DNA from: Fulvia fulva
Lineage: Eukaryota > Ascomycota > Dothideomycetes > Mycosphaerellales > Mycosphaerellaceae
Direction of reading: 5' to 3'
Length of the DNA: 64,000 nt
Assembly: GCF_020509005.1 (NCBI RefSeq)
Contig: NC_063016.1
Location: forward strand, 2,418,001 to 2,482,000
Shown here: positions 1-10,834 of the stretch, piece after piece
Layout of the letters: each line of letters starts with the position of its first letter
Position numbering within the stretch: position 1 is the first letter of the stretch
Program-made: the position numbers and the translations under genes
Notes under the pieces: model-generated
Databases searched by the model: none
What the model saw: the letters and a program-made list of their open reading frames with translations, nothing else
What the model was told of the DNA's origin: nothing

Positions 1-489
1 AGGCGGCGTACAGGTAGCATGACATTGCCACATGGTGGCTCCTCAGTCTGGTACACCCTCAAGGTCAGATAGGAATACCTATCGTCGATGAATACCGTAA
101 AGGCTCGTGAGCTGGCGGCCCGGACACTCCACGGAAGTCGTTCCCCAGAGCAGCGACGTCTTGCGAAACTGCCTGTTCGGGCATCCTAACACAACGACAC
201 TACCATTACCACGGATCAGAGCATTCGGTAGCATGTCACCGCCAGCGAAAGAGGTGCAAGGGACCGTAGAGTATATGTGTTGCCAGCACAGCTATCAGTA
301 GCTACAAGAAGACCTGTTGTAGCACCCTCAACGTTCTTTCCGTAACACAGCAGGAGCAGCCTACCACTTCACCAGATACTTTACATGTCAGCTCACCTTA
401 AACACGCAGTAGCAGTCTCATCCCACATATACTGACACCCCTCTCAGCCCACCACATTCACAAACGTCCCCAGATCAACATCAACAATC
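1..489. other. Intergenic, no gene recognised
   Basis: Only a short frame of about 64 codons is present, with no recognisable domain and no splice-linked partner. The last part is the presumed promoter and 5' leader of the cupin gene starting at 490. The window may open inside the 3' flank of an unseen gene. Confidence 0.5.
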
Positions 490-1032
490 ATGGGCTCAAT
501 CGGCACCCCAGCCCCAGCACCCCGAGGCTTCGTCCTCCACAAGAAACAAATCGACGCCATGCCCCTCGAGAACTTCTCCAACAACTCCAAGCGCGCCACC
601 GGCGGCTGGAAACAGATCTTCTCCTCTCCCGACACTCCTACCGATGGCCTCAACCTAGGTAAGAAACCCCACTGCCTCCTATCGCTTCGCCTCCTCAACC
701 ATCTCTAACCTCGTGCAGGAATCGCCCACTTCCCCCCAAAAACCGCCACGCAAGAGTCTTTCGAAGCTCTGCATCGCCATAAGCAGGCTGAGTTTTACTA
801 CATTTTGTCAGGCCAGGCACTTGTCAAGATCGATGGGGTTGATCATGAGGTCGGACCGGGGGCTGCGCTGTTCATTCCGGGTGATAGCGAGCATGGGTTC
901 TGGAATACTAGTGAGAGTGAGGAGCTTGTCTTCATCTGGGGCTTCCCATGCGATGGGTTCAGGGATGTGGTGTATAGATTCACGGGCGATAAGGCGGAGG
1001 ATGCGTGGAGTCGAAAGGAGAATGCTGCGTGA
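490..1032 (+). CDS. Cupin-domain protein (single small cupin)
   Basis: Two exons, 490-658 and 719-1032, joined by a 60-nt intron with GTAAGA donor and GTGCAG acceptor, give a 160-residue protein. The second exon carries a conserved cupin barrel: an HRH pair followed by a Glu (ALHRHKQAEFYYILSG) and, further on, a His in GDSEHGFWN, the usual metal-binding set, with the GxG turns between. The length suits a single-domain cupin. The substrate cannot be told; this superfamily covers dioxygenases, isomerases and storage-like proteins. No signal peptide is seen, so it is probably cytosolic. Codons end mostly in C in the first exon and mostly in G or T near the end. The neighbour at 1643 is convergent, with about 80 nt between stops. 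Confidence 0.85.
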
Positions 1033-1112
1033 TTATGTGAATTGAGGTTGAGACCGAGTAGGGGTAGGAATGTTTGGATAAATTTGGCAACTGCTCTCTG
1101 TACGAATCGTAT

Positions 1113-1643
1113 CTAAGAAAACTCCGGCTTCTGATCCGCGCCAGCAACAGGAGCGGAATACGCCAAACGATCCTTTGTGTAAAACTCCACGCCAATCTTG
1201 TGATCAGCCGCGCCGCCATCGAGACCGCCGCTCTTGACACAAGTCATGTCCGGCATGACTTCGAGTTCGGTGTAGAGGGATGAGCCGCAGTTTGAGCAGA
1301 ACTATTTTTCGTATGTGTCAGATAGATAGTTGCAGGGTATGCTAGGGATGTTGTTTGGTGGATTTTCTTCTTACCCAATGCTTGTTAATCTTTCCCGATG
1401 CGCCAACGGCATCGTAGTCCTTTGGCTGGCCTTTGGTGACCTTGAAGCTGGTTCGTGGGACGACTACGTTGGAGGTGTAGGCGGCGCCAGTCCACTGCGG
1501 TGGTGTTAGGACAGGTATGATGTGTCGTTCAAGTGCTTGGACCTTACCTTTTGACAATCGATGCAGTGGCAGAGTGCCGTCACCGCTGGCTCGCCCTCAT
1601 ACTTGTAGCCCACAGCTCCACACATGCAGCTTCCCGATGCCAT
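1113..1643 (-). CDS. GFA / CENP-V family zinc-binding protein
   Basis: Three exons on the minus strand (1643-1548, 1494-1375, 1301-1113), with introns of 53 and 73 nt using GTAAGG and GTAAGA donors, encode 134 residues. The first exon begins MASGSCMCGAVGYKYEG and continues to CHCIDCQK; the third begins FCSNCGSSLYTE. These Cys clusters (CxC, CxCxxC and CxxC) are the two zinc sites of the glutathione-dependent formaldehyde-activating (GFA) fold. In fungi this family is large and mostly uncharacterised, so formaldehyde or glutathione chemistry is only a family association. No signal peptide. All exon joins are phase 0. The family assignment is firm; the substrate is unknown. Confidence 0.9.
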
Positions 1644-2550
1644 GTTGACTGTCTTAACAATATCTGATCAATTCTCAAGCTGAAGCTTCTCGTAGAATTG
1701 TTCTCCCTCTCAAACCTCTACGAAACATGGCTTTCAGGAACAAAATCGAAAGCAGGGGACAAGCTGTCCATTTATGCATACCTTCAAGCTACACGGCACA
1801 GCACTCAACACGCATCTTACCCCTCATCGTGGGCCAGACTCTGTTCTACGCCGACTGCACCGAACCATACAAACTCGCAGCGAAGCATCCGCAGATCGAA
1901 AGGAATCGCAAACTAGGGCCAAGGGGGGAGAGCTCTGAGCTGTCTTTGGTCTAGATCGTAGTGGGGAAGTGTGCAGATCCAGTCCGTCCTGCTTCGGATG
2001 TGAGGAAGTTGGGAAGCATCTTCAAGAGACAACTTCTTGCAGAGAAAGATCATTTCGAGGGTTTGGAAAGCAGAAGAGAAGATGTGAGAGCGCAGGAAAG
2101 ACATATACCTCGTTGCAACGATGTGCTAGCGCCGGAATGGCAGTGACCAATTGGGAGGCGAGCACGCCATTGACCTTGATGAAAGCGTGGTGTCTAAGAC
2201 GACATCGTCTCTTTCTCCGTAGGCGAAGAGCTCTGTACGAGTGTGTGCGAGACTTGTGAGTAAAGTAGTCTCGATAGTGTACATGTCAGCCGTGTCATGT
2301 CTCACTGCATCTGTTCCTGGGCTGGCGACATGTCCAATGTCCTGGCTCTATCCAACACCCGGCCATATAACGAATTGCTTGCCTTGGCAGCTTTGGCGCT
2401 TCTGTCCGTCGAGCACGCTTGGAGACGTCTGATGGTCTCTGCTGTTGCTGGCTGCACCCACCTAGGCGGCGTACCAGGACGAGCCGTGCTGCTCAGGTTT
2501 GAGGGCGTACTTGGAGGTGGCGTACCACGAGGAAGGGCAGGTTGAGGCTC
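1644..2550. other. Intergenic, no gene supported
   Basis: About 900 bases between the GFA gene, which starts at 1643 and runs leftward, and the 3' end of the coronin gene at 2551. Overlapping short frames of 60-96 codons exist on both strands, but none shows a domain, a signal peptide or consistent splice sites. It should hold the GFA promoter on the left and the coronin terminator on the right. Confidence 0.5.
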
Positions 2551-4562
2551 CTATTCCCCAACCTTGGCCTTCAGTGCGGCAACTTCTGCGGTGAGATTCT
2601 CGATTTGCTTGCCTTGACTTTGTAGCATGCCTCGGATGTCGTTCAGCACGTCTCTCAGTCCTCCTGCTGCGGCTGCTGGTGTCGAGGACGAAACGGATCG
2701 CGATGCGGACTCGTCTGCTTTCTCGTTTTCAGGAGATGCCGTCGATGCAGAGACACCGCCGCTAGCTAGGCTCTTAGGCTCTGCTGCTGGAGCCGACGAT
2801 GTCTTGCTGGGCTGAACCAGAGGCTCTGATGCGACCTTGGCTTCTTGTCGTGAGACAGGGTCTGATGGCTGCTTTGCAGAGGATGGCTGAGATGCAGGAG
2901 ACTGCATGACCTTCCCTTCTTGCCGTGCTGCTGTCACCGACGGTCGTTCTACTGGCTTTTGGATCTCTTCAAACGAGCCGTCACTGTCGTGGTCGTTGTC
3001 AGGCTCGCCATTGTCAGCGAACTTGTTGGCCATGGCAGACATCGAAGCCTGGTTCGACTTGATGTCACCGCGGTTGACTGGCGAAGATGCACCTGACTGG
3101 GCCGTGACGGGTACTGGGGCTGGGGGCCGAGCAGTCTCCTCGGCCTTCAGTTCCTTCGGCGCTGATGCAGCAGCAGCTGGTGCGGGTGCTGGCACGGGTG
3201 CTGGCGCGGGTGCTGGCGCGGGTGCTGGCGCGGGCGCAGATTGTGTAGGTGTAGGAGCAGACTTCTTCTCTTGTGCCATCATCTGAGGCTCACGGTTCTC
3301 GAACAGATCTTCCATGCTGAGCTTCGGCGGTAGGCCAGACTTTCCGTCGAACCATTCCGCGCTCGACACAGCAGGCTCGGTGCCCAGTGTCGGCGGGTAG
3401 ATGTCGTCCTGGAATGTCTCTGCTCTTCTTGGCACCACGAAGGAGATTGGCTCGATCCATGCATCGTTGACGGTCTTGAATGCGCGCATAATCTCGTTCT
3501 CGTGGGTGTTGACACCGCGCTTTGGCAAGAAAGCGATGCCTCGCTGTGACTCGGGCGATCGGTGCTCGGAGAGGTACTCGAATTTGTCGTTCTGGAACTC
3601 GTAGTAGCGGATGTTGCCGTCTCCCTTGCCAGCGACATAGAGAATCTGGCTGCCATCATCCCAGAAGGGCATGCCCACGCCGGAGCCAGAGTCGAGTCCC
3701 ATGAAGCCGCCCACGGGCTCGGATGGGTTTCTGCTGTCCCATAGTGCCAATTGTCGTTCGCTCATCTTGCTGAAGCCAGTGGTCGCGACACGGTCGTGAT
3801 CACCCAGCCACGCCACCCTGCTGCTCTTTGCGCCGCTGTGACCAGGCAGCTCATGCGCCGGCTTCTCCTGTCGCACATCCCAGAATCGCAGCTTCTTGTC
3901 CCTCGAAGCGGTGACTAGCGTACTGCCGTCGGCGCTCCATGACAGTGAAGTGAAGATGTCGTTGCCCTTGAGCGTCAGCTTCGGCTTGCCATTCTCCAAG
4001 TCCCAGATCTTGACAGTGTAGTCGCCGGAGGAGGATGCGAGGACGTTCTCAGCCGCTGGGTTGAAGAGCACGTGCCCGACTTTCCTATAGACGATGGTTG
4101 TTAAAGAGCGTGTCCGTGTCCAGTGTCATGCTGGTCGTGCATTGCTTACCTCGAGTGTCCACTCAGCTTGCCAACTGGCTTCACATCCTCAGGCTGCTCT
4201 GCATCTGTTCGCAGCGTGAAGTTCTCGGGGACCTGCCACAGGAACACCTTGCCATCATCCGACGCGGATGCGATGATGGAGTCGTCAAACGGACTCCAGT
4301 CTGTGTCCAAGACGCCCGCCGTGTGGCCCCTGAACAATGGGATCTGGTCTGGCAGCTTCCCTCGCTCCTCCAACGGTATCACTGCGAATGCGCCGCCACC
4401 GCCCGACTCCCAGTTCACCGACAGGTACCTGGGGTTCGCCTTGACCAAGTTCGTGTCCCAGGCATTCTTGGAGATGCGCAGGTTGTCGTAGCATTGCTCA
4501 CGCTTGGTCGTCTGTCCGAACACGTGCCGGTATTTGCTTGCCCGCACGAATCGCCCGCTCAT
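2551..4562 (-). CDS. CRN1: Coronin (actin-binding WD40 protein)
   Basis: Two exons, 4562-4150 and 4084-2551, joined by a 65-nt GTAAGC/TATAG intron, encode 648 residues. The N terminus MSGRFVRASKYRHVFGQ is the coronin signature, followed by WD40 repeats (for example DTDWSPFDDSIIASASDDG, FNPAAENVLASSSGDYTVKIWD, WSADGSTLVTASRDKKLRFWD) and the coronin C-terminal extension of the propeller (YYEFQND, then AFLPKRGV). A long Ser/Pro/Ala-rich linker with an (AP)n tract follows. The last 35 residues (LRDVLNDIRGMLQSQGKQ onward) form a coiled coil ending AALKAKVGE, which in coronins drives oligomerisation and Arp2/3 binding. The role is regulation of cortical actin patches. The ATG at 4562 was chosen because it matches the family start. 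It is divergent from the fucosidase gene. Confidence 0.95.
3176..3238. repeat. 12-bp coding minisatellite in coronin
   Basis: About five tandem copies of a 12-bp unit reading GCTGGCGCGGGT on the plus strand, with one copy changed at one base. On the minus strand it codes the Ala-Pro run in the coronin linker. A plus-strand open frame across it (2906-3286) is a by-product of this composition. Confidence 0.8.
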
Positions 4563-4956
4563 AGTGGAAGCACCAAATGCCGTACTTTGTGATGTGTAAT
4601 TGATATTCAAGTCGATGCCGTCGCTGTGCAGCTCGCGGGGGTCGAGGGTCGAGGACGAATTGACAATTTGACAGGGATCTGCGTTCCAGCTTCCAAGTGG
4701 CAACGTCCGGCCTTGTCGCGCGTGTGACGTCCACGGCTGTCAGCCAACCCAGCGCAGCACGTGCACCTGCTGGCACCTCCACCTGCATGTCTTCACTCGT
4801 CTGTCGCACCACCTTCCGTGCTCCCTACCTGTACGTACCCTGCTCGACTGCCATATATGATATCTCGTATTTACCACTGCACTCTGCACTGTCGCTATCA
4901 GGGCAACGATAGGCATGCCCTTCTACCATACTTTCTATCTGGCCGGTGGAGAGAAC
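4563..4956. promoter_or_regulatory. Shared divergent promoter, coronin / fucosidase
   Basis: About 400 bases between the coronin ATG (4562, leftward) and the most likely fucosidase start (4957, rightward). A TATA-like CATATATGATA lies at 4852-4862, about 100 bases before ATG 4957. An open frame runs through part of it in the fucosidase frame from 4761, so part of the interval may be coding if the longer start is used. Confidence 0.4.
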
Positions 4957-7585
4957 ATGTACGTCGGAAGACATGCAGGTACAAGTATCGCTCTCTTTGC
5001 ATTTCTTATGCTACAGTACTGTCTGGCCTCTTGCCATTGGTATATGGCCGAGGCGGCCTCGTTGTGAATCCGAAGAATACAGGTGCTCAACATGCAGCCT
5101 CCATACCGGTCGACATCTCGAACCTTACCAACAACCGCGCCTTCGCAATGCGACCTGGGGACGCTGACTCTGATGGCGTACACTCGGGCTATCCAGCACA
5201 CTATCTACCAGATCCAAACTTCTCCTACTCTGGCGTCGACTACATCTTTCCACAGTATAAGGAATCCGGCAACGATAACGTCCTCGCTCAAGCTCAGATT
5301 ATTAATCCTCCCGCCGGCAGATACTTCAGCATACACATGCTTGCAGCAGCCGAGACCGCCATCGCGACTGGAACGGTCAATGTCACATATACGGACAACA
5401 GCACGGACTCAGGACCCGTTCTCGTCGACCCATTCTGGGCTTGGCCGTATCCTTACGGTGGCGACATTATCTTCCCATACTATCTTGCCAACAGCAGCAT
5501 CGACTGCAATCGATCCATGCTATGCCAGACCATCAACTGGCTAGACTCTACCAAGCAAGTCGCGAGCGTCCAACTGCCGAACGTCACCAGAGGTGCAGCC
5601 AACGGACCTGGTGCTGCTGCCCAAAACACAAGGCTTCACATCTTCGCAGTCTCAATGGTACCCGCGACAGGCACAGGCATCGAGCTAGAAGCACAGCTTG
5701 CCCGTAGCACCAACTTGTGGTTCGAGGGCACCAACAAGACTCAAATTGTGGAAGTTCGTGTGAACAACGTCGGAAGTCAATGGATCTTGGCAAACGACAC
5801 GGTCAAGGTCACCGTCTCCGCAGAAGGTCTCGAGACCGTCATCCCGGGCGTCATCAACAGACTGCGACCTGGTGATCAAGCGATCGTTCAAGTTGGCGTG
5901 GATGCCGCTGCCGACGTCCAGCCTGGATCTGCAGCTGAAGCATCGGTGCAGCTCAGCGGCGCTGGCCTTCAGACCAGTTCGACGTTCAACGCTACGCGAG
6001 GCATTATGGACTACGACGCTAGTTACGACAGCATATATGCCCACGAGAGCCCGCCATGGTTCACCAACGGCAAATTCGGCATCTTCATCCACTGGGGAGT
6101 ATACTCTGTACCTGGCTGGGGTAACGTTGGCAATAAAGAACAGTATGCTGAGTGGTACTGGTGGTACATGAATCAAGGCAAGAACCGCACGCAAGGTCAC
6201 TTCTACGAATACAATTTGGAGACCTATGGCCCTGAGCACGTCTACGACGACTTCATCCAGAACTTCACAACTGATGCGTTCGAGCCTAAGGACTGGGTGG
6301 ACCTCTTCGCGGATTCGGGTGCTCAGTACTTTGTGCAGGTCTCGAAGCATCATGAAGGATACGCCCTCTTCGATATTCCATCAACCGTCACAAATCGTAC
6401 GAGTGTGGCACAATTCCCACACAAAAACTTGCTGCAGATGCTCTTCGACGCTGCCGACCAGTACCAGCCGCATCTCCACAAGGCAACATACTTCTCCCTC
6501 CCCGAATGGCAAGTCTATCACCACACTCAAACCCTTCCGCACTTCCTAACCACCCTCCCAGGTTCCACCCGGATTACAAACCCTTCGGCTTCGGCGAGTG
6601 GCCAGGCGGCAACGCCACCAACCCCTACACCAACGAAACCCTTCCCTACACCGGCTACGTCCCCGTCGACGACTTCGTCTCCGACCCGATCCTCCCCGAA
6701 ATGCTCATCCTCGCCGACATGGGGACCGAGATAATGTGGTGCGACATCGGCGGGCCTAACCTCACAGCCCAGTTCGCAGCGCAATACTTCAACGACGCCG
6801 CGAGGGAAGGAAAGCAAGTCCTGATCAACAATCGCTGCGGGTTACCGGGTGACTTTGACACGCCGGAGTATGCGCGCTATGAAGCGGTTCAGGTCAGGAA
6901 GTGGGAGAGTAGTCTGGGCATGGATCCTTTTAGTTATGGATACAACCGCGCAACACCAGATGACGCATACCTCAAACCTATCGATATTGTTCGCAGTCTC
7001 GTCGACCTCGTACCGAAAAACGGGAACTTCCTGCTCGACGTCGGACCAACAGCCAACGGCACCATCATCGAAATCGAACAGCGCTACCTCCGCGATGCTG
7101 GGAAGTGGATCCATGAGCACGGCGAAGCAATCTTCAACACGACGTACTGGTTCATCACGCCAGAGGAGGGCGAGAACCTTCGCTTCACGCAGAACGGCAA
7201 TGCATTCTACATTCACTCAATGTACCCACCCAACGGCACGCTAGTGATCGACTCCCCAGTCCCCTACATCGACGGAGACCAGATCGTGGGAGTTGGCGGT
7301 AACATGAGCGGAACAGTCGTGCCGAGCAAAATGTTGAGCAACGGAAGTCTGGAGATCACGGTTGATGAGGCTGTGGTAATGGCGGATCGGTATACTTGGG
7401 GTTTCAAGATTCCATATGGAGGGGTTGACGCTGATATGGGTAGTGGGAATGGCACGGATTCGATGAGTGCTGGTGCTGGGTCTCCTGCGCAGCAGACTGG
7501 AGCAGGCTTTGGGAAGGCTTCTTCGCCGGCTGTGTGGACTGTCTTGGGCTTGGGTGTTGTGGGTGTTGTGTTGTGCTGGTGCTAG
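4957..7585 (+). CDS. Secreted GH29 alpha-L-fucosidase
   Basis: The enzyme cleaves terminal alpha-L-fucose from glycans. The main frame is open to 6508, then a 53-nt intron with a non-canonical GC donor (GCAAGT) and CCCAG acceptor leads to 6562-7585. The N-terminal 300 or so residues form a beta-rich accessory region starting SIPVDISNLTNNRAF. The GH29 barrel starts near PPWFTNGKFGIFIHWGVYSVPGW, includes SKHHEGYALFD, and EIMWCDIGGPN carries the presumed Asp nucleophile. There are many Asn glycosylation sites, and the C terminus is hydrophobic after a Gly/Ser-rich stretch, suggesting a GPI or membrane anchor. The start is unresolved. ATG 4957 gives a good signal peptide (ALFAFLMLQYCLA) but needs a 62-nt intron at 5021-5082 with a weak GTCTGG donor. 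In-frame starts at 4857 or 4761 need no intron but lack a clear signal peptide. Confidence 0.85.
6509..6561 (+). other. GC-AG intron in fucosidase gene
   Basis: The reading frame can be kept only by splicing from the GC of TG|GCAAGT to CCCAG|G. This restores Trp and continues with FHPDYKPFGFGEW. No GT donor nearby gives the right frame. GC-AG introns are a known minority class of fungal introns. Confidence 0.75.
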
Positions 7586-7653
7586 GTGGTCTTCAAGTGC
7601 GAGATTGTAACTCCAGACACCAGATGTACCACTCAAGTTCAGAATGAGCCGCA

Positions 7654-8160
7654 TCACCAGTCGTCGATGGTACCGCTCTCTGCCGTGAGTCTCGTGACAT
7701 ACTTGGGCTGGGTCGGGAGAGCAGTAAATTGTTGATCGTCTGGCTCCAATGCCTCCGGCCACGCAGGATCGGCATCTACCTTTTGTCGGATTTGCTTTCT
7801 AGACATTATGTTCCTTGCCTGAGAGATACCGCTGCCAACAAGACTCGACTTCCATCGTCGATGGATACGTCTTCTGAGTTCTGATTGCTTCCAGTCGTCC
7901 TGCCGAGACTTTGGCAGATGATCTGTCGAGATGTACACCTCGCCGGTTCGTGTCTTTATCCTCTTGCCGAGTTCCTTCACTCGCATGCTCTCGCCGACCA
8001 AGCTGAACTCCTCTGTGATCATGTTTGCCAGGTCAATGATATCGGCATGGATGCTAAAGTGATGTTTTGCTTTGTTCGCCCGGCTGTGCCACCATAGCTC
8101 GCCGCTTTCGTTGTGGTGCTTGCGCTTCTGTGCGTTCATCTGATGCTTCATAGCCCTCAC
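7654..8160 (-). CDS. Hypothetical protein, 168 aa (possibly the 3' part of the HET relic)
   Basis: This is an open frame of 168 codons, rich in Lys, Arg and His at the start (MRAMKHQMNAQKRKHH) and ending ESGTIDDW. I recognise no domain, signal peptide or membrane segment. It lies directly downstream of the broken HET gene on the same strand, in a different frame, about 30 bases after that gene's last recognisable part. It may therefore be the C-terminal region of the old HET protein rather than a separate gene. No intron is needed. Its 3' end is about 70 bases from the fucosidase stop, tail to tail. Confidence 0.4.
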   Translation of the reverse strand: MRAMKHQMNAQKRKHHNESGELWWHSRANKAKHHFSIHADIIDLANMITEEFSLVGESMRVKELGKRIKTRTGEVYISTDHLPKSRQDDWKQSELRRRIHRRWKSSLVGSGISQARNIMSRKQIRQKVDADPAWPEALEPDDQQFTALPTQPKYVTRLTAESGTIDDW

Positions 8161-8191
8161 TCATTGGAACAGAGTCTAAGTCGCCATACTT

Positions 8192-8945
8192 CTAGGCCAG
8201 CTTCCTGTCGGATCGGTCCACGATAACCTGCTTAACGCCCTCGCCGTACTCAGCGTGCATGAAGACGCCGAGAATTCCCATTTAGCCATAGACCATGTCT
8301 TCATCCTCAGTAGTGATCCGACCAGTCATCCATTGTTTTCTCTGGTTGATGCTGAGCTGTTTCGACTTGTTGAAATTCCATAGTATATCTTCCGAGATGC
8401 CAGTGCGCTGTGATGTCCTTCTGTTCAGCACTTGGACATTGGGCCCAGTCCAACCAAACACTTTACCAGCTGCTTCGCCGGTAAATGACGACTTCATCGA
8501 GGAAAGACCAAGCCGAGTCCAAAAAAATAATGGCAGACGGTGCGAGAAGCTCCTGCAGAGTCCAGCCTCGTCTGAACCAGGCACTCGTTTCGAGTGGGTG
8601 TTGGGCATCAACATCCGGCAGGTATGCGATACAGTGCACCGCTTGTCGATACCAATGAAACATTGAATCGATCTCTCGGGATACTTCAGCAGCGTTCGAG
8701 TTGTCAATACAGCATGTATCAATTCACAGCCAGTCGGTCCATACGTAAATGGGCAGGGACTTGACGAATTTGCAAAAGGATTGCACCTTTTGGTAACCGA
8801 GCTGATGCTGGACTTGTTGGCGTTCGCATTCTTGGTAGGTCATCTCTCGATACTTGACCCACAGATGGGAAGCAATGATGTATGGCGGCCTCGGCCCCGT
8901 TTCGTAGTCGTGCACTTTGAAGGTGTGGACGTTGAGCAAGCGCAT
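8192..8945 (-). pseudogene. HET-domain (heterokaryon incompatibility) pseudogene
   Basis: HET proteins trigger cell death after fusion of unlike hyphae. The start MRLLNVHTFKVHDYE, followed by YIIASHLWVKYREMTYQE, GYQKVQSFCKFVKSLPIYVW, then IDTCCIDNSNAAEVSREI, MFHWYRQAVHCIAYLPDV, WFRRGWTLQELLAP and RITTEDEDMVYG, is the classical order of HET motifs. It is broken in three places: an in-frame TGA at 8724-8726 beside a short extra segment before the IDTCCID motif, a frameshift near 8495-8505 just after SAWSFL, and a TAA at 8282-8284 where the family normally has Leu in the CLLGIF motif. No intron that explains these is evident. It is a dead gene, possibly joined to the ORF at 7654-8160. Confidence 0.85.
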
Positions 8946-9210
8946 CTTGCGCACCCGCTGAATTGAGTCGATTGAAAGACACACAGACAATCCTTGATGG
9001 TCAATATGGGGCTGTAGCAGGATGGCGGACTGGCAATTGCAGTATCGTGGAAAGAAGTCGAGACTGCAAAAACATGTGTAAGCTGGCGCGGGCTGTGCCT
9101 CTCAGCACTGCGGCGTAACATCGAAGAAGACGGAGCTGAATCGAAGCGAAGTATGCCAAGTCGTCAGCGACTGCGAAGAAGTGGATCAATGCATGCAATG
9201 CCACATTGCT

Positions 9211-10394
9211 TTACTCCATTTCTGGCGTTATGATGTTGGACCTGCCTCCATCAATTAGCACATCTCTCAGCGTCTCGCAGCTCTTGATCCTGATATCGAC
9301 AAAGCTCTCCGGCGAGTAGAATGCAGTATGGCACGTTAGAACCATCCTGCCTTCTAGCCACGGCTCCTTGTTGCGGTACGCTTGGATAAGAGGATGCACT
9401 CTGTCCTCAGGAATAGGCTCTTCCGGCAGGACATCCAGGGCTGCGCCAGATATAATGTTCTCCTTCAGACACCTCTCCACTCCGTCCAAGTTCAGCACCT
9501 CTCCTCGGGATGTGTTGACCAGCACTGTACCGCGCGGCAGGAGTGAGAGCAATTCGTAGCCAATAGAGTCCCGTGTCTCACGAGTGCACGGCGAGTGTAA
9601 GCTCAGCACCTGACTTCTCCTGAAGAGCTCATTGATATCCTTCGTCCTCTCCATACCCAAGCTCTTGTCTACGCCATTCGGCAGGTAAGGATCGTAGAAC
9701 AGGACATGCATGCCAAAGGCTTTGGCTCGCAGTGCTGCCGCCGTGCCGATGCGACCCAGTCCGAACACCCCGAATATGTGGCCCTGTAACCTAGCAACCA
9801 AGGGCGTCTCTATCGGCATCCAGGGCGCTGGCGGCGTCGCTCGTTGCCGCTCGTTGTGAATCAGGATCCCGCGACGCATCGATAGCATTAACCCAATCGC
9901 GTGATCGGCGATCTCTGCAGTTCCATAGTCTGGAACGTTGCAGACTGTTACGTTCCGCTTTGCAAGCGCGTCTCGGTCAAGGCGGTCGTAGCCTACGCCC
10001 ATGCGTACGATGCTGCCCAATCTCAGCGTCTGCGTTGACTATGTATCACTTTTGGGCTCTTACACCTTGAGCTTCGGGAATAGCTCCACATCTTGCTCAG
10101 TGAAACCTATCTTCAAGACCATGATCCCATCTATCCTGTTCCGCACGTCTTCTGGAATAGCACTCCATGGCTTCTTGGCGAGTTCGGAGGTGCCAGTTGG
10201 CCAGAGACCTGTGGATATGAACTCGAGTTTGTAGTTCTGGCCGGGTCGTGGAGCGAAGATCTCCTGCTCGACAGTGTCGTCCTAGATGCTTGTGTTAGTG
10301 AATGCAGCGCTATGTCTCTGCAATGGCTCTTGCTTACTGGGTACAAGCCGTCGGCTTGGATGAGGGTGTACGTAGGGACTGCGTCGTCTGCCAT
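9211..10394 (-). CDS. D-isomer-specific 2-hydroxyacid dehydrogenase (CtBP-like)
   Basis: Three exons (10394-10338, 10281-10066, 10029-9211), with introns of 56 and 36 nt, give 363 residues. The NAD-binding fold shows GVFGLGRIGTAAALRAKAFG, a GxGxxG motif followed at the right distance by an acidic residue in YDPY. Catalytic residues of the family are visible: Arg in VNTSRGEV, a Glu in the LPEEPIPED segment, and His in LTCHTAFYS. The reaction is NAD(P)H-dependent interconversion of 2-oxo acids and D-2-hydroxy acids; the substrate is not determined. It resembles the C-terminal-binding-protein branch. The start was chosen because the 19-residue first exon begins with ATG and splices in phase. The second intron is short (36 nt, GTGTAA donor), so its exact ends are less certain. 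Confidence 0.88.
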
Positions 10395-10834
10395 GTTGAT
10401 AAGGTGTGGGATGTAACGTTAAAGCTTAGACAGAAAGCTCAATATGCCTTACCTGCTACCTCCTACATCAAAAGCTCAACCATGCCCGCGTGTCGTGGTT
10501 CTCATGCAGGTACATGATGGAGCGTTCGCCTATGAGGCGGGCCCGAGATCGGGCTATGACTCGGTACATCGCTGTCCCGGGGCGTGTTGGCTCTGCAAAC
10601 GCCGACATTTTCTTTGGAAGATGGAACGGAGTATGTGAGCGTGCAGAACTTGTGATCATGGTAGATATCGGATATGTGGATGTGAATGTCGTCGGGAATG
10701 GAAGGGATGAGGTCCTGCTGTCCCAAGCCCGGATTTGCCGCGGAAGGGCTCGTGCCCAAACTCCGAGGGTGCCGCTCGACAACTCTTCGTAGCCACAACA
10801 CTTTCCTGGACAAACTTCATTGCGACACTTCACC
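10395..10834. other. Divergent intergenic region
   Basis: About 440 bases between the dehydrogenase ATG (leftward) and the small secreted protein ATG (rightward). It should contain both promoters. Overlapping open frames on both strands lack domains and start mostly at non-ATG codons. I see no clear TATA element. Confidence 0.5.

Noticed and set aside
2906..3286. Plus-strand 126-codon frame rich in Gly-Ala opposite coronin
   Set aside because: It is antisense to the Ala-Pro repeat of the real coronin gene and exists because of its GC-rich repeat.
9211..10020. Dehydrogenase as a single-exon gene starting at 10020
   Set aside because: That start is TTG and would lack the first 90 residues. 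Two upstream exons with good family-like sequence join in phase.
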